Below the pieces are notes generated by a model. That model did not search any database and was not told where the DNA came from. It was given only the letters and a program-made list of their open reading frames with translations. From the NCBI GenBank assembly GCA_000349905.1, contig KB722739.1, forward strand, positions 326,439-390,438: a stretch of DNA of 64,000 bases, given 5' to 3'. The DNA comes from Volvariella volvacea V23. Its lineage: Eukaryota; Basidiomycota; Agaricomycetes; Agaricales; Pluteaceae. The position numbers were made by a program, and so were the translations under genes. Positions 1 through 11,872 of the stretch are shown here, piece by piece (the first letter of the stretch is position 1; the number at the start of each line of letters is the position of its first letter).

Positions 1-125
1 TACCACTTCATTCACAAACTGGTGTTCGAACACATCCCTCGCCGAAGGGAACTCCAAGGAGGGGTTATGCCCTCTCAATCATGATGCTGATTTAACGGCC
101 AACGAGTTACATTTTAGTAGTGAAG

Positions 126-1598
126 TCAGTTTTCTCGTGGGGTATCTGCGAGGCAGAAGTTCATCGCCCATTCTCCGTATCGCTCGCCTGGTATGTCGAC
201 CTCAGCGGCCTTTGCTATTTTATCAATAGCAGCGACTTCCTCTGCTGAAAGATGGACCTTCTCGGCACCCATATTTTCCTCGAGATACTGTGCACGAATG
301 GATATCAGGGAATGCACTAACAAAATCCATTGAGCTTACCTTGGTCTTCTTTGTACCAGGAATGACGACAAAATTATCACCTTTAGCAAGGACCCATGCA
401 AGCGTTACTTGACCAGCTGTAGCGTTGTGCTTTCGACCAATCTCCTCTAATTTTGAAACAACATTCAAGATTTTAGGGAAGTTCTCTTTCGAAAATCTGA
501 AGATTGGTCGTGACAGATATAGTTATTGTATGTCGAAGTAAACTCACTTAGGAACGGTCCTTCTGAAGTCGTTTGCCTCAAATTCATCGGGCGACTTCTG
601 TTGATATGAGACAGTTCAATCATGAGTAACTAGCGTTAGACTTGGTATATGAACTCACAAAGCGACCACTTAATAAACCTCTTGCTAGAGGAGAGTAGGC
701 GACGATAGTCACACCTAGCTCTTTAGCTGTTTTGGCCAATGCAATCTTCTCATCCCAGATATCGAGGACAAATGGGGATACCTCGAGCTGGCACAGCAGA
801 AAAGGTTTAATTAAATCTAGGTGGGAGGGCACCTCATGGACAATGTCACTTACTTGTACAGCAGCAATAGGATGAATGGCGTGCGCGCGTCGGAGTGTTG
901 CGGCAGAACACTCAGACAAGCCAATGTGTTTGACTTTTCCTTCTCTGCAAGTGAACGTTAACTTCAATCAGATACAGATCGTGAATGAAACCCTACTTGA
1001 CAAACTTAGCCATCTCCCGCATAGTAACCTACATTCACAACCTCAATAAGCGGTTTACGATGTAATAGGGGCAGAATTTCTTACCTCGATTGGAATCTTT
1101 GAATCGATCCTGTGGATGTAGTACAGGTCCACGTAGTCCACCCCCAATCTCTTCAGCGATGTTTCCAAACACTCCCTGGCATATGCGGGATCTCCCCGTG
1201 GTCCTTGGGGCGTGATACCAAACTTGGTGGCTAGGAAAATCTCGTTTCGCTTTCCAGTGCGCTTAAACCTACATTAGGTTAAAATAGTCAATTGCATGTA
1301 AGAAATAGGGTCATTTAGGTTATTGCAACAAGAGAGCTCACCACTTCCCAATCAGTTCCTCGGAATCTCCGTATATATTACTAGAATCCCAGTGCCTGGA
1401 GCCAAGGTTATATGCAGCATCCAGAACCTGCAGAATGGCTATCTGTGAACTGACTCAAATCCGCCTTCCATATTTACATACCTTCAAACGCTCCTCATCA
1501 GACTCGATGGCGCCGTAATAGAAACTGATTCCCATAGCACCAAATCCAATGCCATGAACGCTGTCCCCACCGATTTGCCTATAAATTGAGTTCGACAT
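126..1598 (-). CDS. Aldo/keto reductase (YakC/AKR13-like), multi-exon
   Basis: NAD(P)H-dependent oxidoreductase of the aldo/keto reductase superfamily, expected to be cytosolic and to reduce aldehydes or ketones; the substrate cannot be read from sequence. The start ATG at 1598 opens [11 protein letters not shown], and the frame ends at TGA 126-128. Joining exons across short introns gives a family-length protein of about 340 residues. The expected catalytic residues are visible: Asp and Tyr in [11 protein letters not shown], Lys in FLATKFG and His in YYIHRID. Later landmarks are [24 protein letters not shown] and VIPGTKKTK, in the usual order for the TIM barrel. One intron (GTAAGTGACATT..., near 795-855) stays open in frame and would add a false peptide after AAVQ; splicing restores LEVSPF. 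No disabling change seen. Family assignment is firm; exact exon edges are by eye. Confidence 0.9.
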
Positions 1599-2196
1599 TC
1601 TTTTGTTGCTACTTGACGTTTTCTTGTTCTATAAAGGTCTTTGAATGCAACGAACGGTGTTGCGTCCGTGGTCTTTTATACCTCACTTGCTTGAGCCACT
1701 TCATTTAGCGAGAGCTTGGTACTGGACGCATCTGAGAACTCCGTGGAAAGAAGAAGTCTTCTAGTGTCCTCGATGATTAAGCCAACGTACACTAATAGAT
1801 GGCAGTAAGCGAAAAATGGAGAACGCGTACATTTCAGTAACCGAAGGCTGCATCATGGACACGCGGTACTCACGGAGGGTACAAACAACCAGCTGCCTAT
1901 ACTACATGCTAGTGTGTTATGACAAAAGATATCAATGTGTATCATGACCGCGGCTGCCGTTATGTCGCGGAGTTCTTTAGGTGGGTCTTGAGAAGATTGC
2001 TCTGGCGTGGTTACTCGCGTCCGATGTATTTCAAGCTTATCTATAGAGTGGGGCACGTCGTTGATAAGCAGTACTTCTCCTCTTCCAAGCCTTCTGGTCA
2101 ATCGTTAGGTATCAGCCAGGGCCTTCGCAAGCAAATCATTATTATTCATTGGGAGTACGCTTACAAGAACACATACCCCAGCCGCTCCACTCTTAT
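1599..2196. other. Intergenic, 598 bases: AKR promoter and SMYD 3' flank
   Basis: This stretch lies upstream of the aldo/keto reductase start and downstream of the SET-MYND gene stop, both on the minus strand. Short reading frames of 80-90 codons cross it on both strands around 1853-2200, but they show no domain and lie antisense to one another. I see no gene here. Confidence 0.6.
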
Positions 2197-4700
2197 CTAG
2201 CTCTTCTTCCCATCCTTTGCATCTTCCAATGCCTCCCTAACCCTCTTGTTCCACACTTGAAGCTCCTTTTCCAATGAAGCAACCATCTCCCTAACCTCCT
2301 TCCCAACTAATCCTCCTTCACTCGAATACCCAAATCCGACGAGCAGCTCGTTTCGAGCTCTGATGAGAGTCTCACAGGCCAGTTTCAATCTCTGAGCACC
2401 AGAAGGTGGGTATCGTTGCATCATTGATAGCATCGAAGAAGACATGGGATCGCTTCTGGTGTTGGAAGGATCCACAGGCGCTTCAGGAGACTTGACTTTA
2501 GGGTCGGGTTCATCCACAGCCAGCAATTTTCCGAGCTCTGCCAAGGCGATTCCTCGAACTGGATGACCATAAATCAAAACATCGTCCAATCCAGTAAAGG
2601 AACGCGTGGCTACTCGAATCGCATCGTCGAGTTTCTCTTGGGCTTGGGATGATGTAGGCGATGATGACGAGGATTCAAGAGAAGATATCAATAGCGTTTG
2701 ATGAAGACGTGATAAGGCGAGTAGAGGATGAGAAGAAAGGCATACACCTGCTGAAAGAAGGATCGGGACGAGCTTGGAGGTCAGTTGAAGTGCCTTGTTG
2801 GGATCTGTGGGTTTGTTGACTATATCAGAACATACGCGATGTAGTATGTTAAAATAGTCTGACCTGTCAGTTGAACCTTTGTTGCCTTGTCCAAGGCCTC
2901 TTGACCTAGCCTTACTGCATCTAACACCGAATCCGTATCAGATACGACCGCTTTGCAAGAGGTGCAGCGCGTCAAGTCACTCTCTATATTCCGGTGATTG
3001 GTGAGAAATTATCAAGAAGAACGCGGGTAGGAACATAAACCAACCTTGTGTTGGAATCGGACATCTACCACCGCACTTCCTTGGGCAGTGGAGAGATTCC
3101 CTAGGATCTACGTCATGCCCCTTCGAACACAGAGAACATTCGCACGTAAAGTGATAGGTTTCTCGAAGCGATTTGCGACGAAGCAGCCGTGGAAGTGTTA
3201 TATCGATGTAGGAGGTTGTAATCTTGGATCGTAGTTATGAGATAAAAGCTCCGACATCACAAGATGAAAACGACAGCGTTACCTCCTCGTTCGGCGCAAT
3301 TGGTTTGATTGCGATGATCTGTAGCAAGGGCTCGTTCTTCTCTGGATCTGATGAAGCGCGTGGAAAGACGATAACGGCGTTGGGGTCACAGGAATGGTTG
3401 ACTAGTGCTGCTATTGGTGAAACCGATGCACCTAAGGGGGTTAATGATGGTGAAGTAATTGTGAATGTATTAGTTATAAACTATTGCAGAAAAATGTGAT
3501 CAGACATTGCAGAGGGACGGGTGAAGGAGGGACCTTACCCTGGAAACTAGATCAAGTAGATCCCCAATCGACGATAGGCCGTATGGGGCTAGCTCTTCTG
3601 GGGATGAGAGCCCAAGGTAGCGGACGAAAGCCTGAGAGAGATGGGCGTGAACTTCATATGATGAGGCCTGGAGGTTTTTTCTGTCTAGAGAGGATCGAGT
3701 CAAGTTTGATGAAAGATAACGAAGATATTTTCGTACGTGACTGCATCGCATCGATTTCCTTTGCCTACAAAATAATTTATTTCAGTGCTCTTGCTTAATC
3801 GAGGGTAATGGCAGAGCGGCCACATACCCATGCCGAATCTAATCCAAGTTTTTGTTTCCTCCATAAAATCCTCGCAAGACATCTCACGGCATCGCTTGGA
3901 ACGGAAAGCTCAGAACTCGGTGCAGACTTAGCCCAATTCTGTAATGCAGTACATTCACGCTTGTGAAGTGACCAGTCCCTATTTTGACAAGCCTTGAAAC
4001 GTTAACATTACCACCCTGCAAAGAAGACGAAAAAGGTCGTATAATACCTACAGCAGTGCAATAGAAGATTGTCTGGCATTGAGTGCACCTCTTGAGCCCA
4101 GACGATGAGGCGGGTGCGAAACAAGCGGAACAATGAGTGGAAAGATGCTGATTGGATAGCGCAGCGATGTGGGGTTTGACTGAGATCAAAGTAGAGCCTG
4201 CATTCGGAGACTAAGTAAATAAGCTATGCAGAAAACGAGAAGGAGTGGTTACCAGCTCTGTATGGAGCCGTTGCCCACAGTCCCCTTCCGGCCCTCTTTG
4301 TAGAGCGTACGACTAGCGTGTTCGGCAGCTCGTTATACAGTCCGTGAGGGCTTTCTTCCTCTGCCGGCACAACCTCCTTGCTAGCCTGCATGCGATCAGG
4401 AGCTATAGATGTCGCGCCTTTAGATTCTACATGCTCTGATGTGGCGTCTACGTCGCCCTCCGCTGTAGGGATTTTCGACGGTTGACTAACATCTCGCATC
4501 TCGACGTCGCGTGTTTCAACCTCAGGTTCATTGCGCACTAAGGTCTCTGGCACTGAGACCGCTTCTATAGGTTGGCTACTGTTGGTATTGAGAAATGATT
4601 TTGCGGCTTTAGATTTGCGTGAAGCATGGAGTTGGGAGAAAGAAGACATTTGAGCACGGTAAATAAACGCGTTGCCGATTGCCTGGAGCTTGTTTGTCAT
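2197..4700 (-). CDS. SET and MYND domain protein (SMYD-type lysine methyltransferase)
   Basis: Predicted protein-lysine N-methyltransferase using S-adenosylmethionine, on histone or non-histone targets. The first ATG at 4700 gives an N-terminal region of about 125 residues rich in Ser, Glu and Val. The SET start follows (RSTKRAGRGLWATAPYRAG), then a split MYND zinc finger (HCSACFAP...KRCTQCQTIFYC, continuing after an intron as CQNRDWSLHKREC). The SET core motif NHSCDPNAVIVF is encoded near 3378-3415 and the post-SET cysteines FTCECSLCSKGHD near 3115-3165. The C-terminal part, ending KDGKKS at 2197, is helical and may correspond to the TPR-like tail of SMYD proteins. The N-terminal extension is longer than in classical SMYD proteins. 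A downstream Met at about 4646 could also be the start. At least six introns. The gene lies 75 bases downstream of the Atg27-like gene on the same strand. Confidence 0.85.
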
Positions 4701-4775
4701 CGCCCCCAGAACTAAACTTTTCCATTACTATAAATGGGGGTCTCCAATATGCATCGAAGTGGGTTGCGAGTAGGC

Positions 4776-5987
4776 CTACAAACTACCATAGTTTCGGCGG
4801 TCATGATAACTAAGGGACATCTGCGATTTTCCGTGTTCAGGGTTATCCGTTAAAGGGAGCTCATTGCTGTATGGGTATAATTTCTCGTTTCGTGCCCAAA
4901 CTCCTGACCACCTCCGAAGAACGAAGCTGACTGCTGCTACAAACAGCGTGCTGCAATCTGTGAGCCAGATGTATCCACAATCTCAAAATACTCTAACTTA
5001 CAACAAAAGCCCATGTAAGACGAATGAGGTGCTTGGGCGAAGCCCGGGTGGTGTAGGTTCCTCTGCATCAGGGTCAGCTGGTGGCTCAGCAGGTGGATCT
5101 GGGTCCGCTTCTGGCGGGGGTGGGGGTGAAGTTGGTTCCTCCGCAACTTCGGCACACGCGTGTTTTGTCTTCCAGGAGAAAGTGTGCGTTCCGTTCCAGT
5201 TCCATGCGAACTCCGGTGTGCTGTTCTGTATGAGGTTATATAAGCTTCCCTTTCATTTATCTTATATTGGGCAGCTACCTCTGGTGCGTCGACATCACAA
5301 TAGAACACCAATGAGGCCTTTTGTGTTTGATTGGTATACTTGCCTCCATGTAAAGTTAGTCTCAGGGGTCCTGTTAGTATTGCTCGAGAGTCAAAAAGGC
5401 TTGCTGCTAGAGTTACGTTCAAGGAAGTCTCACCGTGAGGGCCATCATCTTCTTGCTCTTTAGGCAATAACTTGAATTTGGGGACGAGGCCCGGCTCCCC
5501 AGAAATCGGAACGACTTGGAGTATTCTCGTGGGCTCAGACGGATGAGAAGGTCGAGTGTTTTCCACTGCGGCCCGGGAGCTATGTTATTCTTCCTTTGAT
5601 TCTTCCGCGCCCGACTGAATAACTCACCAGTCAAGCATATCCACGTGCCTTCCGGACACTTATCCCGCACTTGTGAGCTTATTAAAAATATAGATAAGTT
5701 GCACGTACCTGGAGTTCTGCAGGGAGGGTGTAATCTCTGTGTAGTTTGTCCTGCAGGTTCATTCTATATACCCTCTTAGTACGCGTGGGCGGCGTTTCCT
5801 CCGCAACAGATACTAAGAGTGAATCTGCTCGGCGAGACTCCAGAAGAGGGCATAGACGAAAGCTGTATCTATCAATAGATACATTGCAGGGTATAGACCC
5901 AGCAGAGACGAGCGAGCCAAATAGAACCAGCAGTGCCAATGGAGTCGTCCAACCAAAGATACGATAGGCGCGGCCGGTGATGGTCAT
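4776..5987 (-). CDS. Atg27/MRH-type type I membrane protein
   Basis: Predicted single-pass membrane protein of the secretory or endosomal system, related to autophagy-related protein 27 and the mannose-6-phosphate-receptor homology fold. The start ATG at 5987 opens a signal peptide (hydrophobic run TTPLALLVLFGSLVSAG). The lumenal part contains CPEGTWICLTVENTRP, then LRLTLHGGKY and LVFYCDVDAPE, the order seen in Atg27 domains. A Pro/Asp/Glu-rich linker follows, then a membrane helix (LLFTLFVAAVSFVL) and a basic cytoplasmic tail with RRWSGVW and KLYPYS, ending at TAG 4776-4778. The tail needs two introns (near 5220-5270 and 4930-4995) to stay in frame. The first exon junction near 5665-5710 is unclear: the strong donor GTACGT is in the wrong phase and a nearby GTGCAA fits better. 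Whether it acts in autophagy is inference. Confidence 0.7.
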
Positions 5988-6668
5988 CGTAGCAGGCAGT
6001 ATTGAGGGAAAGAGGAGGCGACTGAGGATGCAGGGTTACCTCCCTTCTCGTCTCCATTCATATTCAAATGTTTCCTCATAAGCACGGCTACGCCAACGTG
6101 CTACCAGCTCCTTTATTTGGGATAAGGAAGGGTTATCACGCAAGTCATTCACCTTCGAGGACCCTGTCAGCTGTCATCGGATCTTCCCGACCAACGTAAA
6201 CTCCGCTAGAGGTATCGCTCCGGCCGACTCTCTTCTCCGCTCCGTCTTCGTGGTCGCCATGAATGTCGTACTCAGTCCCTCCGCAATTACTACTGTATAC
6301 ATCTTATACATTTTCTTCTCAATTCTATCTTGCTCGTCTTGAACGCCCGAAGTTCTGCCATTATCAATAGAAGGCCAAACCGGCTTCCTGTCGCCGCATG
6401 CAGAAGAATCCTAAGCCCGCTTCTGGTTGACGACATACCGGACACTCATTCGAACTTGCTATCACATGGTTTTCTTCATCGTCAATGCAAAGGAACGTTT
6501 TCTGGGCTTCGGGCCGTCGACCTCGTCATGATCTCCAGTGAAAATTCTCTCGACGGAGCGCATGGCCCATGTATGGCAACGGTTATATACAACCGCAAAC
6601 TAACCCCTGGAGAGCACTCTGCGAGACTAAGCCTGACTGTCTAACTTCATTTGTCAACCACCACCACC
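5988..6668. promoter_or_regulatory. Divergent promoter region between Atg27-like and lyase genes
   Basis: 681 bases separate two genes that start outward from it. The plus-strand gene has a favourable start context, CCACCACCACC just before its ATG at 6669. Reading frames crossing the interval have no domain. No individual factor site can be supported. Confidence 0.5.
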
Positions 6669-9600
6669 ATGAGCAAGCCCCGAGCAGAAGATGGCGTTGA
6701 CTTACACTGGGTGGATGGTGTCGCTCCGACTATGGCGCCGTTGGATAGTGCATTTGGGGTACCATGGGCCCAGGGTGAAGTTGACAGGACTACTCCGTTT
6801 CAGGTCACAAGCGCATCTGGAAAGCCTATGCCTATCCAGTCGTGGCCACTTGCATAGTAAGTGCACCTTGGTTAAGGGTTTGACGCAGGCGCCCTAAATG
6901 TATATGTACACCAGTTGGCCAGACGGGAGTTTAAAGTGGACTGGACACGCACTCGCGGCTAATGGAACAATTGGGCATGACTTTCATGTTGCACCGGGTA
7001 CACCTGTTGAGCCAGATAACCCTGTCTCTGTTGAAGAGTCTTCCTCATCGATTACTGTCTCAACGGGTTCATTTTCAGGTAAGTTCCAATAGCATATATG
7101 CACTAATATAGGCTTAGAGTGTTTCCGTAGCAAGATTCAATCGTTCAGGCTCAGCGCTCGTGGATTCACTTTCGCTTTCTGGGAAGACATTAGCTTCCGG
7201 CGGTACCCTCGTGGTACAATTGCAAGATGGTCCTGATGAATTTGAACTCGAGGGCTCACGTCCAACTGTTGTCGGTTTGACTGGCGTCATTGATACGGTA
7301 ACGGTCGAACAGTCTGGTCCCGTTCGCGCTGTTGTAAAGGTGAGTTTGGCTGTTCATGTACAAAAGTGCGCATATACCCACCCAACTACTCGCCATTAGG
7401 TTACAGGAAAATATTCTGGAGGCGGCCATGCCGACTTCTTGCCATTCATCGTACGCTTCTATATTGCTGCCGGAGCCTCAGGCCTTCGCATGGTCCACTT
7501 CTTCGTTTACGATGGCGACCAGACCAAGGATTTTATCAGAGGAATTGTAAGTCATTTCCTTGATCGGAGACGAAAGCAGAGCGCTCACAGATTCCTAAGG
7601 GACTACGCTTTTCCACACCGCTGACAGACGAGTTATACAATCGCCATGTCCGCTTTGCCAGCGCCGAAGGTGGGATATGGGGTGAACCTGTACGCGTAGT
7701 ATCAGGCTTGCGTCGGGATGCTACGGCTCCCGTGTTGTCAGCACAATTCGAAGGAAAAGCAACACCAGCCATCTCAACTTGGCCGACGAACGTTTCCTCC
7801 GGTGTCAACCAACTTCCTATTTGGTCCGACTTTACGTTGGACCAGTTGTCGCCCACCAGGTTCACAATATCAAAAAGGTCGAACGCGGGAAGGAACGCTG
7901 CGTTTTTGAATAATGCAGGGTTTGGGACTAAGGCTGCGGGGTTGGGATATATTGGTGGTGCGACGGGCGGCGGCATAGCGTTCGCGTTGAAAGGTATACC
8001 CTTGGGGCGAATTATGATGTCCAACAGCCGTTCTAAGTTTCTATACAGATTTTTGGCAAGGCGCTCCTAGGGGCTTTGACATTCGTGATGCAGGATCGGA
8101 TACAGCCACGACAACACTTTGGGCGTACAGTCCGCGGGTGTGTATTTTCTTGGTCTTGCGTGCTGGTGTTTGGCTCACCGTCATTCAAGGCACCAGCCAT
8201 GGACTTGCGACATTATGACACTGTTCCGCATGGCGTGAGTTGGTTTGCTTTATTGAATGCAGTCTAGACCTACAGATTGCCGTCTCGCAGCTAGATCTCA
8301 CATATGAAGACGTGGGTGACCCAGACCCAAACCCAATAGGAATAGGTCGTTCCTATGAGGCATCCTTGCACTTATTCAGGGAAACGCCAGATAGAGCCAT
8401 TCTTGCACAGCTTGCAGCATACCATGTACGTTGCTTCGTAAGGTCTTGTAGATCCCCCCGTTCATATCCCCCGTTCTAGGCCAACCCACCTCAAATAGTT
8501 GCCCGGCCAACGTTCTACGCCTCACATAAGCTGTTCGGGGGTCGGTGGTGAGTCCTATTACGACGATCACAGATCAATGCGATTGAAGTGATGCAGGAAC
8601 GTTCCGAACGCCATGGGGGCTACTTTAAATGCTATCGAAAAACGCAAGAACGATCTCCTGGACTTCTATGTCAAAGTAAGATCAAATCTATGCCCTCACA
8701 AACCGAGTCAACTCAGCTCAAAACTAGGATATTGATCAACGACAGTTCTACGGCTTCTGGGACTATGGGGACGTAATGCACACGTATGATCAGACTCGTC
8801 ATACCTGGAGATATGACGTTGGGGGATATGCTTGGGACAATGGAGAGCTTGGTCAGTAATGTCAAAATCATCTTGCATGTGGTTTCGACTCATCATTATA
8901 TTATGGTTTCAGGCACTGATCTATGGTTGTGGATGTCATTCCTAAGAACTGGGCGTGCGGATATTTTTCGAATCGCATACGCCATGACGCGACATATTTC
9001 AGAGGTAGACACGCACCATATTGGCCCTTTTGCTGGTTTGGGGAGTCGGCATAATGTATCCCATTGGGGAGACGGCGCCAAGGAGGCTAGAGTTAGCGGG
9101 AGCACTCTAAGGCGGCCATTCTATTACCTTACAAGTGGGTCTCCTTTGTCGCTGTCGTTGATGCATCCTGGCGTGTTTCGTCGCCCAGCCGATGTCATCA
9201 AAGTCAGTAATGCCGACGACGTACTGATGCTCCATGCTTCCGTATTTGGCACCTGTGCTGGACTTTATCTATGATAGCTGATGAACTTATGGGAGACCTC
9301 ATGGATTACTCATTGCAAGCTGACCAGACCATCATGACATGGGAACCGTTACGCAAGGCGTTACCACCTCCCCCGCCGGGGGTGCCAGGGAGATTGCGAA
9401 TTGGGCCCGACTGGACTGCGCTGGCCGGCAACTGGTTTACAAAATGGGAACGCACAGTTAGTGTCATCTCCTCATCGCATCTATTTACGTACTGATGTTG
9501 GCGGGCGTACTTGGGCTGGACCCTATAGAACGACACAAAATGGCGGGACCGCATCAAGGTTGGTATGGTAAGTGAAACATACTGTCACCGTCTAATCTCT

Positions 9601-11054
9601 ATTGATAGCTCACCGTATTTCGGATTTTCATTGCGTATTCCTATTGTTCTCAACAATGCCTACGTGGATCGACAATGGACATTTATGGACTCCGATCCGA
9701 ATCGGACTTTAGCATGATATTGGTGGCTTCGAGTTTGGCCTGTTCACTGGAAATGGCGCAGCTGTTGGATGGGATGCTGACACTGGTCATATGATTGATA
9801 TTGGTGAAGGAGGTTCGGGGTCGTGAGTATTCCTCCGACAGAGGATTTTTTTATGATTGAGTTCAAACTGATGATGGTGGCTACCCTGGGTCGTGAATGA
9901 ATGATAGGTACCATTTGACAATGCTATTCGGAGGCGGCGAGTTCTTAATGGAGGTGACGGAATTGATCACTGATGAACCGGAGTTTGATGCGGCTTGGTT
10001 GGATTTTTGTCGGCTGTATAATGCATCTAATCAAGAGTGAGTGCACTTTGCTTTTGGATTTGGAGATTTTCAGGACTGTTGGCTTTGTGGCTGCTGGATA
10101 TGGGCTAGTTTCAATTGGGATAGACGATATGAACTATTGCTGATGTCGTGTTTTCACAGGAAAGTTGCGCGATATGGCAAAAGCTTTTCTAGTGGCGGCT
10201 TCAACCAGGTACGGACTATCCCATAGAGCAGTACAGTATTGTGCACGTCTTAACCGTATCTACAGCTATATGCCAAATTGCAAGCCTATGCAGGTTAGGA
10301 TTTCGACCCATTCCCTCGGCTATTCTACCGATGCTCACTAAACGGGTACCTTAAGGTGAAAGATTGAATAATACATCTCTCAAGCAAGCCGCTTGGGGAT
10401 TCATAATAAACAATAATGTGGGCGTGTGGGCAGCTCCTGTCGAGGTCGGCGGCCCCAACGTCATTAATCCCATCTCCGAGGTCAGCATCCCATCTTTCCC
10501 CTCATCCTTTATCCGCTCCACTGCCGTCGAGTAATGATGACTGATATTATGACTGTTCTTGACATCATGACATTTCCATTGCGGCGGGCGACGCACTGAC
10601 ACCTCACGTCGATTGTCGTGCTTTATAGATACCTAATTTGAACACGAATGATGCTGCCTCTTTGTCGCTGTCAGAATACGCGGTGATGGCAATCGCGCCC
10701 GAGCTGGCACCCAACTTGAATCAGAACGAGCCTGATGATCGTAACAAGTCCAAGAATGGTCGTCAGCCTTGGACTCAGCCCCATGCTCCGGACGCCCGCG
10801 TACCCGCGTCACCTCATCCTGATGATGCGAGTGCTACAGCAATTGATTATCATCATAGGAAAGCACTATCGGGCTCCGGAGAGAGCACAGCAGATGATGA
10901 AGACGAGAAGACAATCATGGGCGATGTAGATGAGAAGAAACAGGACAACGACCTTGAAACGCGGATCAGGGATAGCAATCGGAATGATCCCAGGGGTAGT
11001 ACTGGAAAGAAAGGCAGGGATCTGTTGAGGAGACTGATGTGCATGGGTGGTTGA
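6669..11054 (+). CDS. PcRGLX/YetA-like rhamnogalacturonan exolyase family protein (PL26-like)
   Basis: Predicted polysaccharide lyase of the PcRGLX/YetA family (exo-rhamnogalacturonan lyase, CAZy PL26), acting on pectic rhamnogalacturonan I. The N-terminal beta domain starts after MSKPRAEDGVDLHWVDG and contains GVPWAQGEV and, across the first intron (from 6857 to about 6914), YWPDGSLKWTGHAL. Later landmarks are FYIAAGASGLRMVHFFVYDGD, IPKGLRFSTPLTDELYNRHV, DFWQGAPRGFDIRDAG, RHYDTVPHG and a long helical toroid part rich in Trp, Gly and His. At least 15 introns break the gene. No signal peptide is seen at this start, so secretion is not supported. After WGFIINNNVGVWAAPVEVGGP and SLSEYAVMAIAPELA a hydrophilic tail of about 110 residues rich in Asp, Glu and Lys runs to the stop at 11052-11054. 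The family call is good; activity is inferred, and the many-exon model is approximate. Confidence 0.78.
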
Positions 11055-11872
11055 GTGTGTATCTCTTATCTTATTTATTCATGTAAGGATAAAAATTCCA
11101 TTGGCTATTGAGGCCGTTGAAAAATTTTAAATGTTCGAGCAAGGCGTATTGGATCTCCTGTGCCTTAGGGTGAGTGCAATCTCCATTAAGTGCGAGCGGA
11201 GAGCCCGAGCATCAGATGCGGGGTAAATTCGTGAACCAGACCACAAATATAGAATCCAGCCCAGTGCCAGCGTGGATTGTGCGACCAACTCTATTGCACA
11301 AACCCTTGCTCATTCTCCTAAATGCAGCAGAAGGGACTCTGATCACCATCATAGAAGTTGATTGGAATTGTACATGATATCCCCTTACGGCCAGAACTTC
11401 GTTGGCGTTTCCAAATGCGAGTTGCGTAATTAATCCAGTCATAGAGAAGAAGGCGATGCGTTCCGAGTCTTCTCACACAAGAGATATGGCTTTATCAAAT
11501 TTACTGCATATTCATTTGAGAGCGACTATTGACAGGCGAAGTGTGTAATATGTACTACGGAGCAAAGATAACTGTATCAACTAGTACCAAGGGAGGTAAA
11601 CGAACCGAATAGTCAAGGGGTCGATGGGGAGATTGTATTCAACTAAGACAGGAGCCCGATTTATATCTAGTACACGGGGAGAAACAAAAGGTCCAATTGC
11701 AAGAAAGAGAGACAGAGAGAGAATGTGACCAGTGCGAATAAATAAGGAGTGCTTCAGCGGATAAAGAAAGAGTGTCAGATCAATCCGTCAGCCAGCGGAC
11801 TGAGGTGTAGTGGGTAGTGGGTAGTTAGGTGTTGTATAGCGATGTGGAGTTATGTGATGACTATGTTGAGAT
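11055..11872. other. Convergent intergenic region, 818 bases
   Basis: This interval lies between the 3' ends of the plus-strand lyase and the minus-strand P450. It holds a short GA-rich run near 11700-11725. No open frame with a recognisable domain is present. It probably carries both 3' untranslated regions. Confidence 0.6.

Noticed and set aside
4864..5463. 199-codon plus-strand frame with a Gly/Ser run
   Set aside because: It lies antisense to the Atg27-like gene; the Gly/Ser run is the complement of its Pro/Asp/Glu linker codons.
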